NCBI GenBank assembly: GCA_030828165.1
Contig: JAURDA010000013.1
Coordinates: 1-41,167, forward strand
Source of the DNA: Candidatus Poseidonia sp.
GTDB lineage: Archaea; Thermoplasmatota; Poseidoniia; Poseidoniales; Poseidoniaceae
Direction of reading: 5' to 3'
DNA length: 41,167 bases
The position numbers and the translations under genes were made by a program. The notes beneath the pieces are model-generated. The model saw only the letters and a list, made by a program, of their open reading frames with translations. It did no database searches and was not told the DNA's origin. The number at the start of each line of letters is the position of its first letter. Within the stretch, counting starts at the first letter, position 1. Below are positions 8,387-17,003 of this stretch, piece after piece.

Positions 8387-10924
8387 ATGCGGGACGGAAA
8401 GCGCCGGAAATCGGTGACTTCCTTCCTCGTGCTCGTGCTTTTGCTGATGCCGCTCCCCAGTGCGCAAGCCCAAGGGGGAAACGTGTTGATCGAGACCGCC
8501 TCCGTTGGCTTGGAAAACTATTCCACGCAACTGGGCAGCAGCCTCAATTTTACCTTTGAAGTTCACGAGTTGAGCGGACAAAGCAGCAACGTTTCAGCCG
8601 TGGTCGTGCTTCAGTCCCCCGAGGGTGTGGTCCTTTCCAACTCAACGATGAGCGTACCAACCTTGAGCGGCTTAGAGGAGGCCAACTTGACGGCTACCAT
8701 CAACGGTTTGCCGTTTGGTTTCAGCCGCGTCACGGTGGCGTTAACGGGGGATGTGGGCGAAAACACGTCATCCCATGCAACCTCCTTTACCAGGGTCATT
8801 CAACGCCTGCGCCCTCTGAACGTTTCGTTTGGAGGCAGTTCAAGCGTGTTCGCCGATGCGGTTCATGAGAACGGAACCTTGGTCGGGAACACGACGCTTT
8901 CGGACGGCGACTTCGTCCGATTTGAATTTCCCGTCATCAACCACGGCGACGTGAACTGGAGCGGCCACGTGTCCCTACATCTTGTCAACGAAGGGACGCA
9001 AACCAACCTCACGAATTTCAACGTCTCGGTTAATGCAAGCGATTCCGTTCAAATGGTGTTTTTCCCAAACCTCACGCTGGTTGAAGGAAACCTTTCGTGG
9101 GAACTTAACCTCTCTGGAAATCTGAGTTCGGCAGGAGGCGTTCACGCCCTCTCCGGTTCGTTTTCGGTCGGTCCACCCCCGCTTCCGATGCTTTCAATCG
9201 CGTTTACCTCAAACGTCGAGGATGTCGCCTCCGGTGATGACTTAACCGTCGTTCTCACCGTTTGGAACAACGGCACCGACGATTTCAACGGGCGCATCGT
9301 TTGTTTTGACGACGGCGTCCAACGTCTGAACGAGTCCGTGGAAGTGTTGGTTGGGGAAAACCAAACCACGAATCTGATTCTGACGGCGAAGCCCATGCTT
9401 TTGGAATGCGACGCCGATGGTCAACGTGTTAGCCAAACCTCCGTCCTACCATCTTCACTGCTGATTGACCTTCCCTCAGCGGTGTTTGAGGCTGCAGGTT
9501 CACCTTCTCCCTCGTTTTCAGGAGGACCGTGGCACAACGGTGACCATTTGCACGGCAACATGTTGCTTCGTAACACGGGTGCTCTTGAAGGCAAGGTTCG
9601 TCTTGGTTTCACCATCGATAACATTGCTTATTCCGGGAATTGGGTCAACCTTGCTGAGGGTGCTGCTGGCGAGGTGAGTGCAATGGCACCGTTTCTTGAA
9701 GAGGGCGAGACCGAAGTCCTTTGGTGGTTGGAAAGCGAAGACGGTCTCGTCGAAGGAATCTCATCCGGTGTCGCAAGTTTCTCCATCGCTCCCAAACAAT
9801 CCGTAACCCTCACCATCACCGACGTCCAACGAAGCAACGATGGAAGCGTTGAAGCCTTCTTGACCGTTAAACTCGACGAAGGGCGGGCTCGTGAAGTGCT
9901 GCTTCGCACGGGCTACGAAACCGGCGATTCCACGGTATTCCTGCGCGAACAGGTCGTGATGTTGGAGCCGGGGATCTTGAATCAGTCCCTGTCGTTTGGT
10001 GAAATAAACGGCGAACAACTCATCGCTTCCGTTACGGCGGTTGATTGGAGCATCGGCCCGGGCCGGTTAACCGTCACCTCAACGGTACCTTCGGAAATGA
10101 CGGAATTTTGGATGATGTTCGACCCCGTCACCGAGCCCTTGCGGCCCTTGGAAGGCGATCTTGTCACCGTCAAGGTGACGTTCCATCAATCCGGTCCCCA
10201 AAGCGAACAACGCGGTGAACTTTGGCTGGTGGACGCCTACGGTTCGCTCTTGGTGCAAACAACCTCGCCGGCCTGGGGAGGGAGCGGTGAGACTTCGGTT
10301 ACGCTTGATGTGACTTGGCCGAAAGGATCGACCGTTGCTCTTCGCGCCGTTTGGAGCATCGACGGTGAAAGCGTCACTGAGGAGGTGAGTTACATCTCCG
10401 GTCAGAACGTTGTTGAATCCGAGTTCGAGTGGCCGATCGGAGCCATGGCTTGGGGACTTGCTTTGGGTGCAGCGTTGGTGTTGGGCGCCCGTCTACGTTT
10501 CCGGTCTGAGCCCTCCACGAAAATCAAAAAATCGTCTTCTTCATCCTCGCCGACTCCGTCCCCGGCAGCAACAAACGACGAGAAGCGGGAAATATCCTGT
10601 CCCTCCTGTGACCGAAGACTTCGCGTTCCTGTTGCTTACAGCGGTTCAGTGGGTTGTCCTGATTGTTCAACAAAGTTCCCCGTTTCCGCCGAACCAGCGA
10701 CCTCAGAGTCGCCTGAACCATCCAGCGTTGAGGCAGCCTCCGAAGAGGTGGGTGAAGAGGACAAGCCCACGGCGAAGAAGGAGAAAAACGACGGGAAGGT
10801 CGAACTTGGTTGTCCAGATTGCGACCAAACCCTTCGCATTCCAGCATCGTATCGGGGTTCGGTGCGTTGCCCCGCGTGCACAAAAATCTTCAAAGCGGAC
10901 GAGGGCATGAGTTTGATTGAGTAG
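8387..10924 (+). CDS. Secreted beta-domain protein with one membrane helix and two cytoplasmic zinc ribbons
   Basis: An 845-residue protein. Residues 1-28 are a clear signal peptide (basic MRDGKRRK, a Leu/Val core, then PSAQAQ). About 650 residues of repeated beta-sandwich-like sequence follow, rich in NxS/T sites and resembling CARDB/Ig-like archaeal surface modules. A helix at ~684-704 is followed by a Ser/Pro linker and two tandem ribbons. These read CPSCDRRLRVPVAYSGSV-CPDC at ~737-760 and CPDCDQTLRIPASYRGSV-CPAC at ~806-830. The ribbons lie on the opposite side of the membrane from the beta domains, so the protein could link outside and inside. It may bind zinc; function unknown. The next gene is a metal-responsive regulator. 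Confidence 0.85.
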   Translation: MRDGKRRKSVTSFLVLVLLLMPLPSAQAQGGNVLIETASVGLENYSTQLGSSLNFTFEVHELSGQSSNVSAVVVLQSPEGVVLSNSTMSVPTLSGLEEANLTATINGLPFGFSRVTVALTGDVGENTSSHATSFTRVIQRLRPLNVSFGGSSSVFADAVHENGTLVGNTTLSDGDFVRFEFPVINHGDVNWSGHVSLHLVNEGTQTNLTNFNVSVNASDSVQMVFFPNLTLVEGNLSWELNLSGNLSSAGGVHALSGSFSVGPPPLPMLSIAFTSNVEDVASGDDLTVVLTVWNNGTDDFNGRIVCFDDGVQRLNESVEVLVGENQTTNLILTAKPMLLECDADGQRVSQTSVLPSSLLIDLPSAVFEAAGSPSPSFSGGPWHNGDHLHGNMLLRNTGALEGKVRLGFTIDNIAYSGNWVNLAEGAAGEVSAMAPFLEEGETEVLWWLESEDGLVEGISSGVASFSIAPKQSVTLTITDVQRSNDGSVEAFLTVKLDEGRAREVLLRTGYETGDSTVFLREQVVMLEPGILNQSLSFGEINGEQLIASVTAVDWSIGPGRLTVTSTVPSEMTEFWMMFDPVTEPLRPLEGDLVTVKVTFHQSGPQSEQRGELWLVDAYGSLLVQTTSPAWGGSGETSVTLDVTWPKGSTVALRAVWSIDGESVTEEVSYISGQNVVESEFEWPIGAMAWGLALGAALVLGARLRFRSEPSTKIKKSSSSSSPTPSPAATNDEKREISCPSCDRRLRVPVAYSGSVGCPDCSTKFPVSAEPATSESPEPSSVEAASEEVGEEDKPTAKKEKNDGKVELGCPDCDQTLRIPASYRGSVRCPACTKIFKADEGMSLIE

Positions 10925-10932
10925 GTGGCGCC

Positions 10933-11601
10933 ATGGTCGGTCATTTTCAAGAGTTTGAAGATGAATACCTTGAGACCATGTACGAGTTTCACGAAGCCGA
11001 ACCGATGGGCATTGTGCGAACGGGTGACCTTGCAACACGACTCGGGGTCAGTCCTGCTTCAGCGACCGAAATGGTCCAGCGCCTTGCTTCCAGGGGGCTC
11101 TTGGAATACCTTCCCTACAAGGGTGCACGACTCACGAACGAAGGGTTGGTCCACGGGCAGAAAATGAAGCGCCGTCATCGCTTAGCTGAGGTGCTCCTTG
11201 AACATCTTCCCTACGAAGGGAACGCTCATGAGACCGCCTGCCGACTTGAGCATGCGATCGATGACGACATGGAGGTGGCTCTCTCCCGATTGGTGGGTGC
11301 GAACGCCCTTGACCCCAGTGGCCGTCCCATTCCGCCCCCAACCGAAGATATCGAAAGCAGGCTCAAAGAAACCGGCCGAACGGTTTCGCTATTGGAGATG
11401 CAAGACGGCGAATCCGGTCATTTGGTGGGCATGCTCCTGCCGGTCGGCGGGAAAAAAGGGTTGGAGGCGGCCGGGTGCGCACTTGGGTCACACGTCTCCA
11501 AAAGCGGCGACCATCTTCTTACATCATCCGGCGAGGTGTTGTCCCTTTCGAATGACTGGCTTCAGGCCGTTTTTGTCAATCTGGATGAAAATACAACGTG
11601 A
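10933..11601 (+). CDS. DtxR/MntR-family metal-dependent transcription regulator with FeoA domain
   Basis: At 222 residues it has the full DtxR layout. An N-terminal winged helix contains VRTGDLATRLGVSPASATEM and the wing GLLEYLPYKGARLT. The metal-binding dimerisation helix follows, with HETACRLEHAIDDDMEVAL, which contains the His/Glu/Cys/Glu-His ligands. A C-terminal SH3-like FeoA domain (~150-220) completes it. Such proteins repress metal uptake genes when Fe2+ or Mn2+ is bound. It starts 8 nt after the zinc-ribbon surface protein and is followed within 33 nt by a membrane protein, so one of these neighbours may be in its regulon (inference). No operator palindrome is visible in the short gaps. 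Confidence 0.9.
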   Translation: MVGHFQEFEDEYLETMYEFHEAEPMGIVRTGDLATRLGVSPASATEMVQRLASRGLLEYLPYKGARLTNEGLVHGQKMKRRHRLAEVLLEHLPYEGNAHETACRLEHAIDDDMEVALSRLVGANALDPSGRPIPPPTEDIESRLKETGRTVSLLEMQDGESGHLVGMLLPVGGKKGLEAAGCALGSHVSKSGDHLLTSSGEVLSLSNDWLQAVFVNLDENTT

Positions 11602-11634
11602 ACCCTTTAGGTGGGAGGAAATCATCCCGGCATC

Positions 11635-13161
11635 ATGGCTGAGGATGAACTTGGGGTGGATGAACCCGCACCTGGCGAACAAGCCTCCGGATTTGGTTTC
11701 CGCCTTTCCGAATCCATCGTTCACGCTATCGACCGACAAATTGTCAGTTCGGGCTTGCGGCTCATCATGTTTTTACCGGCGTTTGCAACGCTGACGTATT
11801 TCTCAAGTTGGGCGTTTTCAACAACCTCGCCAGCGTTTTGGCTTGACAACATTGAACCAAATCTCGGCATGGGGTTCTCGACGTTCAGTGCGAGCCTGAC
11901 GTTTGTGGTGGTCCTCGGTTACATCCTCGCCGTTGGGTTTCACCGCTATCGGGTTGGCATCTCTCTCAGCACGTTCCATCGGAAGGTCGAACAGTCGAAC
12001 GATGAGCACCGTTCGGTCCAATCCCTCCAGGGGTATGACGGTTTGCTGTACCAACTCCAAACGTCCATGTCTCACCACACCAAATCCTTGGTGTTCGCCC
12101 TCCTTGCAGCGTTGATGTTGGTCGCCGTACTCTGGTACGGTACGGATTCGGATTACGGTGCTTTGTTCCTCTTAGCATCCGTTTCTTTTCTCGTCCTCTC
12201 GGTTGGCCAGCACCTGCCGACCCGTTCGACCCCGTTCAACATGGTTGAGCAAACAGGACTTCTACCGGCTTACAACCCACCGGTGCACCCCTCCACCCTC
12301 AACATGGTGTTCAACGACCTCATCAAAACGCACATGGATCCGCTCCTGCGTGCTGAATACGATGATTATGTTAAGCACCTCGAAGGCGGTTTCAAACGCA
12401 CCGTGAATCGGCATTTTGCCCATGAAAAGTTCCTGATGACCCTCTACAGGCATGCAACCGGATTGGATCGGAAAACCCTCGAGTCCGAGTTGGGTGAAAT
12501 TTTGAAGAAAGAAGGCATGGATTTCGTTTTCAATCACGAGGTCTTCACGCTCGAAGCATGGCTGGTATTGATCGGAACCATCAGCCAGCGTTGCCCAGCG
12601 TTTTTCCGGATGGTTGATCGGCTCAAGCAAGACATGGAAAGCGGGCGGAATCCGGCCATGAAGGACCTGATTTTCGAAGTTGACATGGAGAACGTCGTCA
12701 CCGAGAAAGCCAATCTGTTCACGTTGTTCCACAACCTTTCCAACGAGACCAAAACCGTGGTGTTTCGTGTTCAAACTCCCAATTTCGAGCCAAAGGATTT
12801 GGCCTTGACGTATCGACTGGAACCGGGCGAGAAGCACTGGTGGTCGAGCGAAGCGCTTCCACTGGCGGCGAAGGGCGACGAAGACGTGTTGGGGAAAATG
12901 TCGGGCTTGCTCAAGGACAGCACGGTGTCATGGCAGACGTTGATACCAATCACCAACGGCGACGCAACCGTTTCCGTCCGCCTTGAGGAGACGAACGGCG
13001 AGCTTCTCCTCGGTCGGCAAATCAACGTTCGCGTTCGATCTGAGTTCCGACAATGGCTTCGAACCACTGGTTCATACGTCGCTTATCTCTTCGGCGGGTT
13101 CGGCGTCTTCCTCGCCTTTGCGTTCCTTCTTTTCGAGGTCTTTGGCGGCTTAGCGGCCTGA
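11635..13161 (+). CDS. Multi-pass membrane protein of unknown function
   Basis: This 508-residue protein has four predicted helices in the first 200 residues (about 42-60, 78-100, 150-168, 174-193). A ~280-residue soluble region follows, with a mixed helical then beta part, and one C-terminal helix (~478-500). I do not recognise a family. ATG 11635 is preceded by GGGAGGA at 11613-11619; a GTG at 11611 is in frame but would overlap that element. The gene follows the DtxR regulator closely. The position suggests, but does not show, a metal-related or envelope role. Confidence 0.75.
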   Translation: MAEDELGVDEPAPGEQASGFGFRLSESIVHAIDRQIVSSGLRLIMFLPAFATLTYFSSWAFSTTSPAFWLDNIEPNLGMGFSTFSASLTFVVVLGYILAVGFHRYRVGISLSTFHRKVEQSNDEHRSVQSLQGYDGLLYQLQTSMSHHTKSLVFALLAALMLVAVLWYGTDSDYGALFLLASVSFLVLSVGQHLPTRSTPFNMVEQTGLLPAYNPPVHPSTLNMVFNDLIKTHMDPLLRAEYDDYVKHLEGGFKRTVNRHFAHEKFLMTLYRHATGLDRKTLESELGEILKKEGMDFVFNHEVFTLEAWLVLIGTISQRCPAFFRMVDRLKQDMESGRNPAMKDLIFEVDMENVVTEKANLFTLFHNLSNETKTVVFRVQTPNFEPKDLALTYRLEPGEKHWWSSEALPLAAKGDEDVLGKMSGLLKDSTVSWQTLIPITNGDATVSVRLEETNGELLLGRQINVRVRSEFRQWLRTTGSYVAYLFGGFGVFLAFAFLLFEVFGGLAA

Positions 13162-13202
13162 TGCTCGCTTCACCTCTGAGCCATAGACTTGAAATGGTGT
13201 AG

Positions 13203-14222
13203 GTGGTGGACACGAACATGCGCCGATTCCCCAACGACGGTGAGAAGAACCCCGACGCGGACCAACTTGAAGAGCTCCGTTCCATGGAAGCCAGAGTTCG
13301 AAAAATGCGCGATAACCGCAATTCGCTCCGAGAACAAGGAAAGGCGCTCGCCAAGAAGCGCGATGCCGTTCAAGAACAGTACCGAGAGCATCGGGAGAAA
13401 CTTCAGGAGATGAAGGCCGAACTTGACGCTATCCAAGCAGAACGCAACATGTTTCGTGCGAAGCGCGACGCCATCAACGCTCAACTCAAGGATTTATTTT
13501 CGCAAGCAAAAGGCCGACGGGGCGAGCACGGCGAGCGGAAATCGGCAACCGCAGAATACTCTCACCTCATGAGCCAAATCAACAACCTTGAGGAGCAATT
13601 TGAGACCACCTCCTCAAGCACGAAGAAAGAAAAGGAAACCATGGAGCGAATCAAGCGGATGAAGAACCGTGTTCGGGAATTGGAGCCCGAAGTTGAGAAA
13701 TTCGAAATGGTCGCCGTCGATCTCTCCAACATCGACGAGGCCATCAACACGCTCAAGGCTGAATCTGACGACGCCCACAACAGCTTTGTTGACGCTCTCA
13801 AGCGTGCCGATGAGAAGTGGAACGAGTTCAAGGAACAACTCAACCACCGTGATTTTCTCAAGGCAGAAGGCGACCGGCATCACTCCGAATCCGTTGAATT
13901 CCACGAGAAAGCCAACGCCGTCCATGAAAAAATCGACCAATTGATGGTGGATGTCAACAAAGCCCGAGAGCAGTTGAACATGGCGAAAGAGGAACGCAAA
14001 TCTTGGCTGACCGACCACAACAAGGCGGTCAAGGCCGAAATGAAATCCGGTGCCGAATCCGATGAAGTCGCCGATATGCTGGTGAATTCTCTCCTGAACA
14101 ACGGTGAACTCGTTTTCGGTGGCGTCGGTCGAGATGATGCATCCAACAGCCCGACGGCTCGAAAGGGCGGTTCTTCCAAGAAGAAGAACATGCGCCGTAT
14201 GGGACCGATTCGTCGCAAATGA
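13203..14222 (+). CDS. Long coiled-coil protein (COG1340-like), copy C, with basic tail
   Basis: A 339-residue protein, helical and charged nearly throughout, with long heptad stretches (DQLEELRSMEARVRKMRDNR, KKEKETMERIKRMKNRVREL). It ends in a Ser/Lys linker and the basic tail KKKNMRRMGPIRRK, which parallels MRRAEPMRGRR at the end of copy B. The start is GTG 13203 or ATG 13218; the long frame is shown. It lies 9 nt before a sugar-phosphate nucleotidyltransferase on the same strand. The related cluster (copies A and B) lies 5 kb away on the other strand. Confidence 0.75.
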   Translation: MVDTNMRRFPNDGEKNPDADQLEELRSMEARVRKMRDNRNSLREQGKALAKKRDAVQEQYREHREKLQEMKAELDAIQAERNMFRAKRDAINAQLKDLFSQAKGRRGEHGERKSATAEYSHLMSQINNLEEQFETTSSSTKKEKETMERIKRMKNRVRELEPEVEKFEMVAVDLSNIDEAINTLKAESDDAHNSFVDALKRADEKWNEFKEQLNHRDFLKAEGDRHHSESVEFHEKANAVHEKIDQLMVDVNKAREQLNMAKEERKSWLTDHNKAVKAEMKSGAESDEVADMLVNSLLNNGELVFGGVGRDDASNSPTARKGGSSKKKNMRRMGPIRRK

Positions 14223-14231
14223 GGAAGTCCA

Positions 14232-15296
14232 ATGCTGGGCATCATCATGGCCGGTGGCCAAGGCACGCGTCTCCAACCCCTCACCGATACCCGGCCAAAA
14301 CCCATGGTCGAGGTGCTCGGCAGGCCAGTGATTGATTTCGTCAAGGACGCCATGCTCGCCGCGGGCATTACCGAACTCGTTGTGACCACCGGTTACCGAG
14401 GAGAGCAACTCGGTCAGCACGTCGACGGATGGAACGACCCCGTGAACGGCATCCAAGCACGCGTCAACCAAGAGGCGGTGCCGATGGGTACTGCTGGGAG
14501 CGTGGGATTGCTGCGGGAGCACATCACCGGCACCTGCATCGTTGGCTCCGGAGACGGAATCGCCTCCTTTGACCTGGCTGCCTTGTTGCAAGCTCATCGC
14601 GACAACGGTGCAAAAGTGACCATGGCGTTGTGGGAGGTTGAGGATCCCACCGAATTTGGGATCGTGGGCCTTGGTTCCACGCCCAACGGCCCTGTTGACG
14701 GTTCGCTTCGTTCGGGTTTTATCCGCCGTTTCAAGGAAAAGCCGACCGCTGAAGAAGCCTTCAGCAACGTCATCAATGCAGGTTTGTACATCCTTGAACC
14801 CGAAGTCTTCGACCACATTCCTCAGGGTGAAAAATTTGACTTCAGCAAACAACTCTTTCCCAAACTGTTGGAATTGGATTGGCCCATGTTCGCCAGCACC
14901 ATCAACGGTGTTTGGTTCGATGTCGGCCTTCCTTCCGAACTTTTGAGAGCGCAAACCACCTTGCTCACCGACGGCCATGAATTGCCTTACACCCTTCCGG
15001 AGACCTACGTCGAAAGCGACGGGTGCTTGGTATCCAACACGGCGGTGGTTTCCGGGAGCGTCTTGAACTCCGTCGTCGGGAAGAACGTGCAACTCGGTCC
15101 AGCCTCGATTCTCCATGGTTCATTGCTCATGGACGGTTGTGTTCTCGGCAAGGGCGCCGTTGTTCTGGACTCGGTGCTTGGCCGAGACGTCAAAGTTCAC
15201 GCGAACGCTCGTCTTGAGCGATGTGTGGTTGGCGACAGCGCAAGCATCGGCGCCGGCGAGATTCATACCGACTCAAAAATACGCTGCGATGATTAA
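14232..15296 (+). CDS. Sugar-1-phosphate nucleotidyltransferase with left-handed beta-helix domain
   Basis: This 354-residue protein opens with the NTP-transferase signature MAGGQGTRLQPLTDTRPKPM, and has SGDGI where the family has a metal-binding Asp motif, and FKEKP in the sugar-binding part. From ~265 the sequence turns into hexapeptide-like strands (TAVVSGSVLNSVVGKNVQLG) forming a beta-helix. This layout fits archaeal GlmU-like or mannose-1-phosphate guanylyltransferase-like enzymes, which make NDP-sugars for glycans. The exact sugar cannot be told. A TGAGGA element just upstream overlaps the stop of the coiled-coil gene, suggesting co-translation. Confidence 0.88.
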   Translation: MLGIIMAGGQGTRLQPLTDTRPKPMVEVLGRPVIDFVKDAMLAAGITELVVTTGYRGEQLGQHVDGWNDPVNGIQARVNQEAVPMGTAGSVGLLREHITGTCIVGSGDGIASFDLAALLQAHRDNGAKVTMALWEVEDPTEFGIVGLGSTPNGPVDGSLRSGFIRRFKEKPTAEEAFSNVINAGLYILEPEVFDHIPQGEKFDFSKQLFPKLLELDWPMFASTINGVWFDVGLPSELLRAQTTLLTDGHELPYTLPETYVESDGCLVSNTAVVSGSVLNSVVGKNVQLGPASILHGSLLMDGCVLGKGAVVLDSVLGRDVKVHANARLERCVVGDSASIGAGEIHTDSKIRCDD

Positions 15297-15319
15297 ATCG
15301 CAGGAGTGAGTCTCATAAA

Positions 15320-15339
15320 GGTAGGGCGTTCGCCCCACC
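15320..15339 (+). other. Short stem-loop between nucleotidyltransferase and small gene
   Basis: GGTAGGGC pairs with GCCCCACC around a GTTC loop, with one A-C mismatch. It ends 9 nt before the ATG of the next gene, so it could limit ribosome access or mark an RNA processing site. There is no T-tract, so it does not look like an archaeal terminator. Confidence 0.4.
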
Positions 15340-15348
15340 TTGATTCCC

Positions 15349-15582
15349 ATGTCCAATTCTCCAAACCGCAGTTACGACCGGACTTGGGAAGAAATTGAGG
15401 ACATGCTTAACCAGGCCACGGTCAAAATGAACCAGTGGAAAGAATGGTACAATGCGTGCAAGGACGAAGACGATAAAGAGGGCATGAAAGAAGCCGCCCG
15501 CAATCACAAGGCGCTGGAAGGCGTGGTCAAGACGTTGAAGTGGACGCTGGGTGAGGAAGGCATCAGCGACCCGTTGAACTGA
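15349..15582 (+). CDS. Small acidic helical protein, unknown
   Basis: A 77-residue protein with two amphipathic helices (DRTWEEIEDMLNQATVKMNQ and NHKALEGVVKTLKWTLGEEG), no Cys and no membrane segment. I do not recognise it. ATG 15349 is preferred; a TTG at 15340 is in frame. Its stop codon abuts the stop of the convergent pdxS gene with no gap. Coding potential is supported by a Trp-rich, well-formed helix pattern, but the function is unknown. Confidence 0.6.
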   Translation: MSNSPNRSYDRTWEEIEDMLNQATVKMNQWKEWYNACKDEDDKEGMKEAARNHKALEGVVKTLKWTLGEEGISDPLN

Positions 15583-16572
15583 TCACCAACCGCGTTGGTC
15601 CAGGCGAACTTCGAGGGTCTCCAACTCGTCCCCTTTCATCGGTTCGCCTTGCATCATGGCCATGGCTTCAGCAACTTTGCTTGCGTCGTCGTAGTGAGCG
15701 GTTGCCATGACGATAGCGTCCGCCATCGTCTCGGGCTCAGAGGACTTGAAAATCCCCGAACCGACGAAGATGCCGTCCATGCCCATTTTCATCATCAAGG
15801 AGGCGTCGGCGGGTGTTGCGATACCGCCCGCTGAAAACGTCACCACGGGGAGTCGACCCAGGCGGTGGACGTCGTCCAAAACCGATCGTACCCCGGCGTG
15901 CATTTCCTCGTCGATAGCGCCAAAAGGCGTGACGTCGTGTGTTCCGGGAAGTTCTGAGGTCGAGGCGAGAACTCGGTAGCGTTCCATGATTTTCTCGGTC
16001 GCAAGGTCCAGACCGTGGTCGTCGAGCGATTGGATTTGATGGATTTCTTGGTCGATGAGCCGAGCGTGCGTAACGGCAGCGACAACGTTTCCCGTCCCCG
16101 CTTCGCCCTTGGTGCGTATCATGGCGGCGCCTTCCCAAATGCGTCGAACGGCTTCACCCAATCCGGTTGCACCGCATACGAAAGGAATGTCGTAATCGTG
16201 TTTGTTGATGTGGAAGAACGGGTCAGCGGGTGTGAGCACTTCACTTTCGTCGACCATGTCCACGCCCATGGCTTCGAGGATGCGCGCTTCGCCGTCGTGC
16301 CCGATTCGAGACTTGGCCATGACCGGGATGGACGTGCAGTCAAGGATGCCCTGGATCATGTCGGGACGACTCATTCGTGCAACGCCGCCAGCTTTCCGAA
16401 TGTCAGCGGGGACACGCTCGAGGGCCATGACGGCCACTGCACCAGCGTCTTCGGCAACGGCAGCTTGTTCGGGGTTGACGACGTCCATGATGACGCCGCC
16501 TTGCTGCATTCGAGCGAAGCCGCGCTTCACCAAATCGCTGCCTTTTCGGAATTGGGAGATATCGGTGTTCAT
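15583..16572 (-). CDS. pdxS: Pyridoxal 5'-phosphate synthase, PdxS subunit
   Basis: PdxS makes PLP from ribose 5-phosphate, glyceraldehyde 3-phosphate and ammonia supplied by the PdxT glutaminase. The protein is a full-length 329-residue (beta/alpha)8 barrel. Catalytic residues are visible: Asp30 in GGVIMDVV, Lys87 in MAKSRIGH and Lys155 in RTKGEAGTG, which correspond to B. subtilis Lys81 and Lys149 from memory. [10 protein letters not shown] is also intact. pdxT is not in this window. RpiA at 38926-39615 interconverts the ribose 5-phosphate substrate. It is preceded by ferredoxin on the same strand, with a perfect stem-loop in the 67-nt gap. Confidence 0.97.
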   Translation of the reverse strand: MNTDISQFRKGSDLVKRGFARMQQGGVIMDVVNPEQAAVAEDAGAVAVMALERVPADIRKAGGVARMSRPDMIQGILDCTSIPVMAKSRIGHDGEARILEAMGVDMVDESEVLTPADPFFHINKHDYDIPFVCGATGLGEAVRRIWEGAAMIRTKGEAGTGNVVAAVTHARLIDQEIHQIQSLDDHGLDLATEKIMERYRVLASTSELPGTHDVTPFGAIDEEMHAGVRSVLDDVHRLGRLPVVTFSAGGIATPADASLMMKMGMDGIFVGSGIFKSSEPETMADAIVMATAHYDDASKVAEAMAMMQGEPMKGDELETLEVRLDQRGW

Positions 16573-16593
16573 GTTGATTCACTTCCTTTGATT

Positions 16594-16615
16594 CAAGCGT
16601 CTCTTAAGACGCTTG
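16594..16615 (-). other. Perfect 9-bp stem-loop in the pdxS leader
   Basis: CAAGCGTCT and AGACGCTTG form a perfect 9-bp stem around a 4-nt loop, 22 nt upstream of the pdxS ATG and downstream of the ferredoxin stop. Purine-rich AAAGGAAGTG follows on the minus strand and may be the ribosome site. It is not followed by a T-tract. It could act as a processing site that lets the two genes be expressed at different levels. Confidence 0.55.
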
Positions 16616-16639
16616 GTTCTTCCCCGTAATGTTTGAAAT

Positions 16640-16918
16640 TCAATCCGAGGCGAGAACCGGGGAGTCGCCCTCAGCGATTTCGGCGTCAACGGATTCCTCC
16701 GCGTTGCGATCAATCCACGCTTCCTCTCCGTCGGGGACATCCGTGTCAGCGAAGATGGCATCAACCGGGCACTCGGGAATGCATGCACCACAATCAATGC
16801 ATTCATCGGGGTCAATGACGAGGTAGGTTTCGGCTTCCCTGAAGGCTTCCACAGGGCAAACAGCAACGCATTCTTGGTACTTGTGATCGACGCAGGCAGA
16901 AGTGACAACGTGGGGCAT
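16640..16918 (-). CDS. fdxA: 7Fe-type ferredoxin (FdxA-like)
   Basis: This 92-residue electron carrier has Cys9, Cys17 and Cys21 in the first motif and Cys40, Cys43, Cys46 and Cys50 in CIDCGACIPECP. By analogy with Azotobacter FdI, Cys9/17/50 would hold a [3Fe-4S] cluster and Cys21/40/43/46 a [4Fe-4S] cluster. The position equivalent to FdI Cys11 is His12, which fits a 3Fe site. The acidic C-terminal extension after the second motif also follows the FdxA pattern. The partner enzyme is not identifiable from context. Confidence 0.9.
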   Translation of the reverse strand: MPHVVTSACVDHKYQECVAVCPVEAFREAETYLVIDPDECIDCGACIPECPVDAIFADTDVPDGEEAWIDRNAEESVDAEIAEGDSPVLASD

Positions 16919-17003
16919 GGTGTTTCCTCAAATCCAGCACAGTGGATGCTCTACTTAACCTCTTGTCAAGGCAATGCTTCGTCTTGAGTCTGGGCGAAGC
17001 CGG

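Noticed and set aside
13614-15116. 500-codon minus-strand frame across the coiled-coil and nucleotidyltransferase genes
   Set aside because: It spans two well-supported plus-strand genes and their junction; it is a by-product of codon bias on the opposite strand.
16015-16629. 204-codon plus-strand frame opposite pdxS
   Set aside because: PdxS is unambiguous here, with both catalytic lysines; the antisense frame has no recognisable domain.
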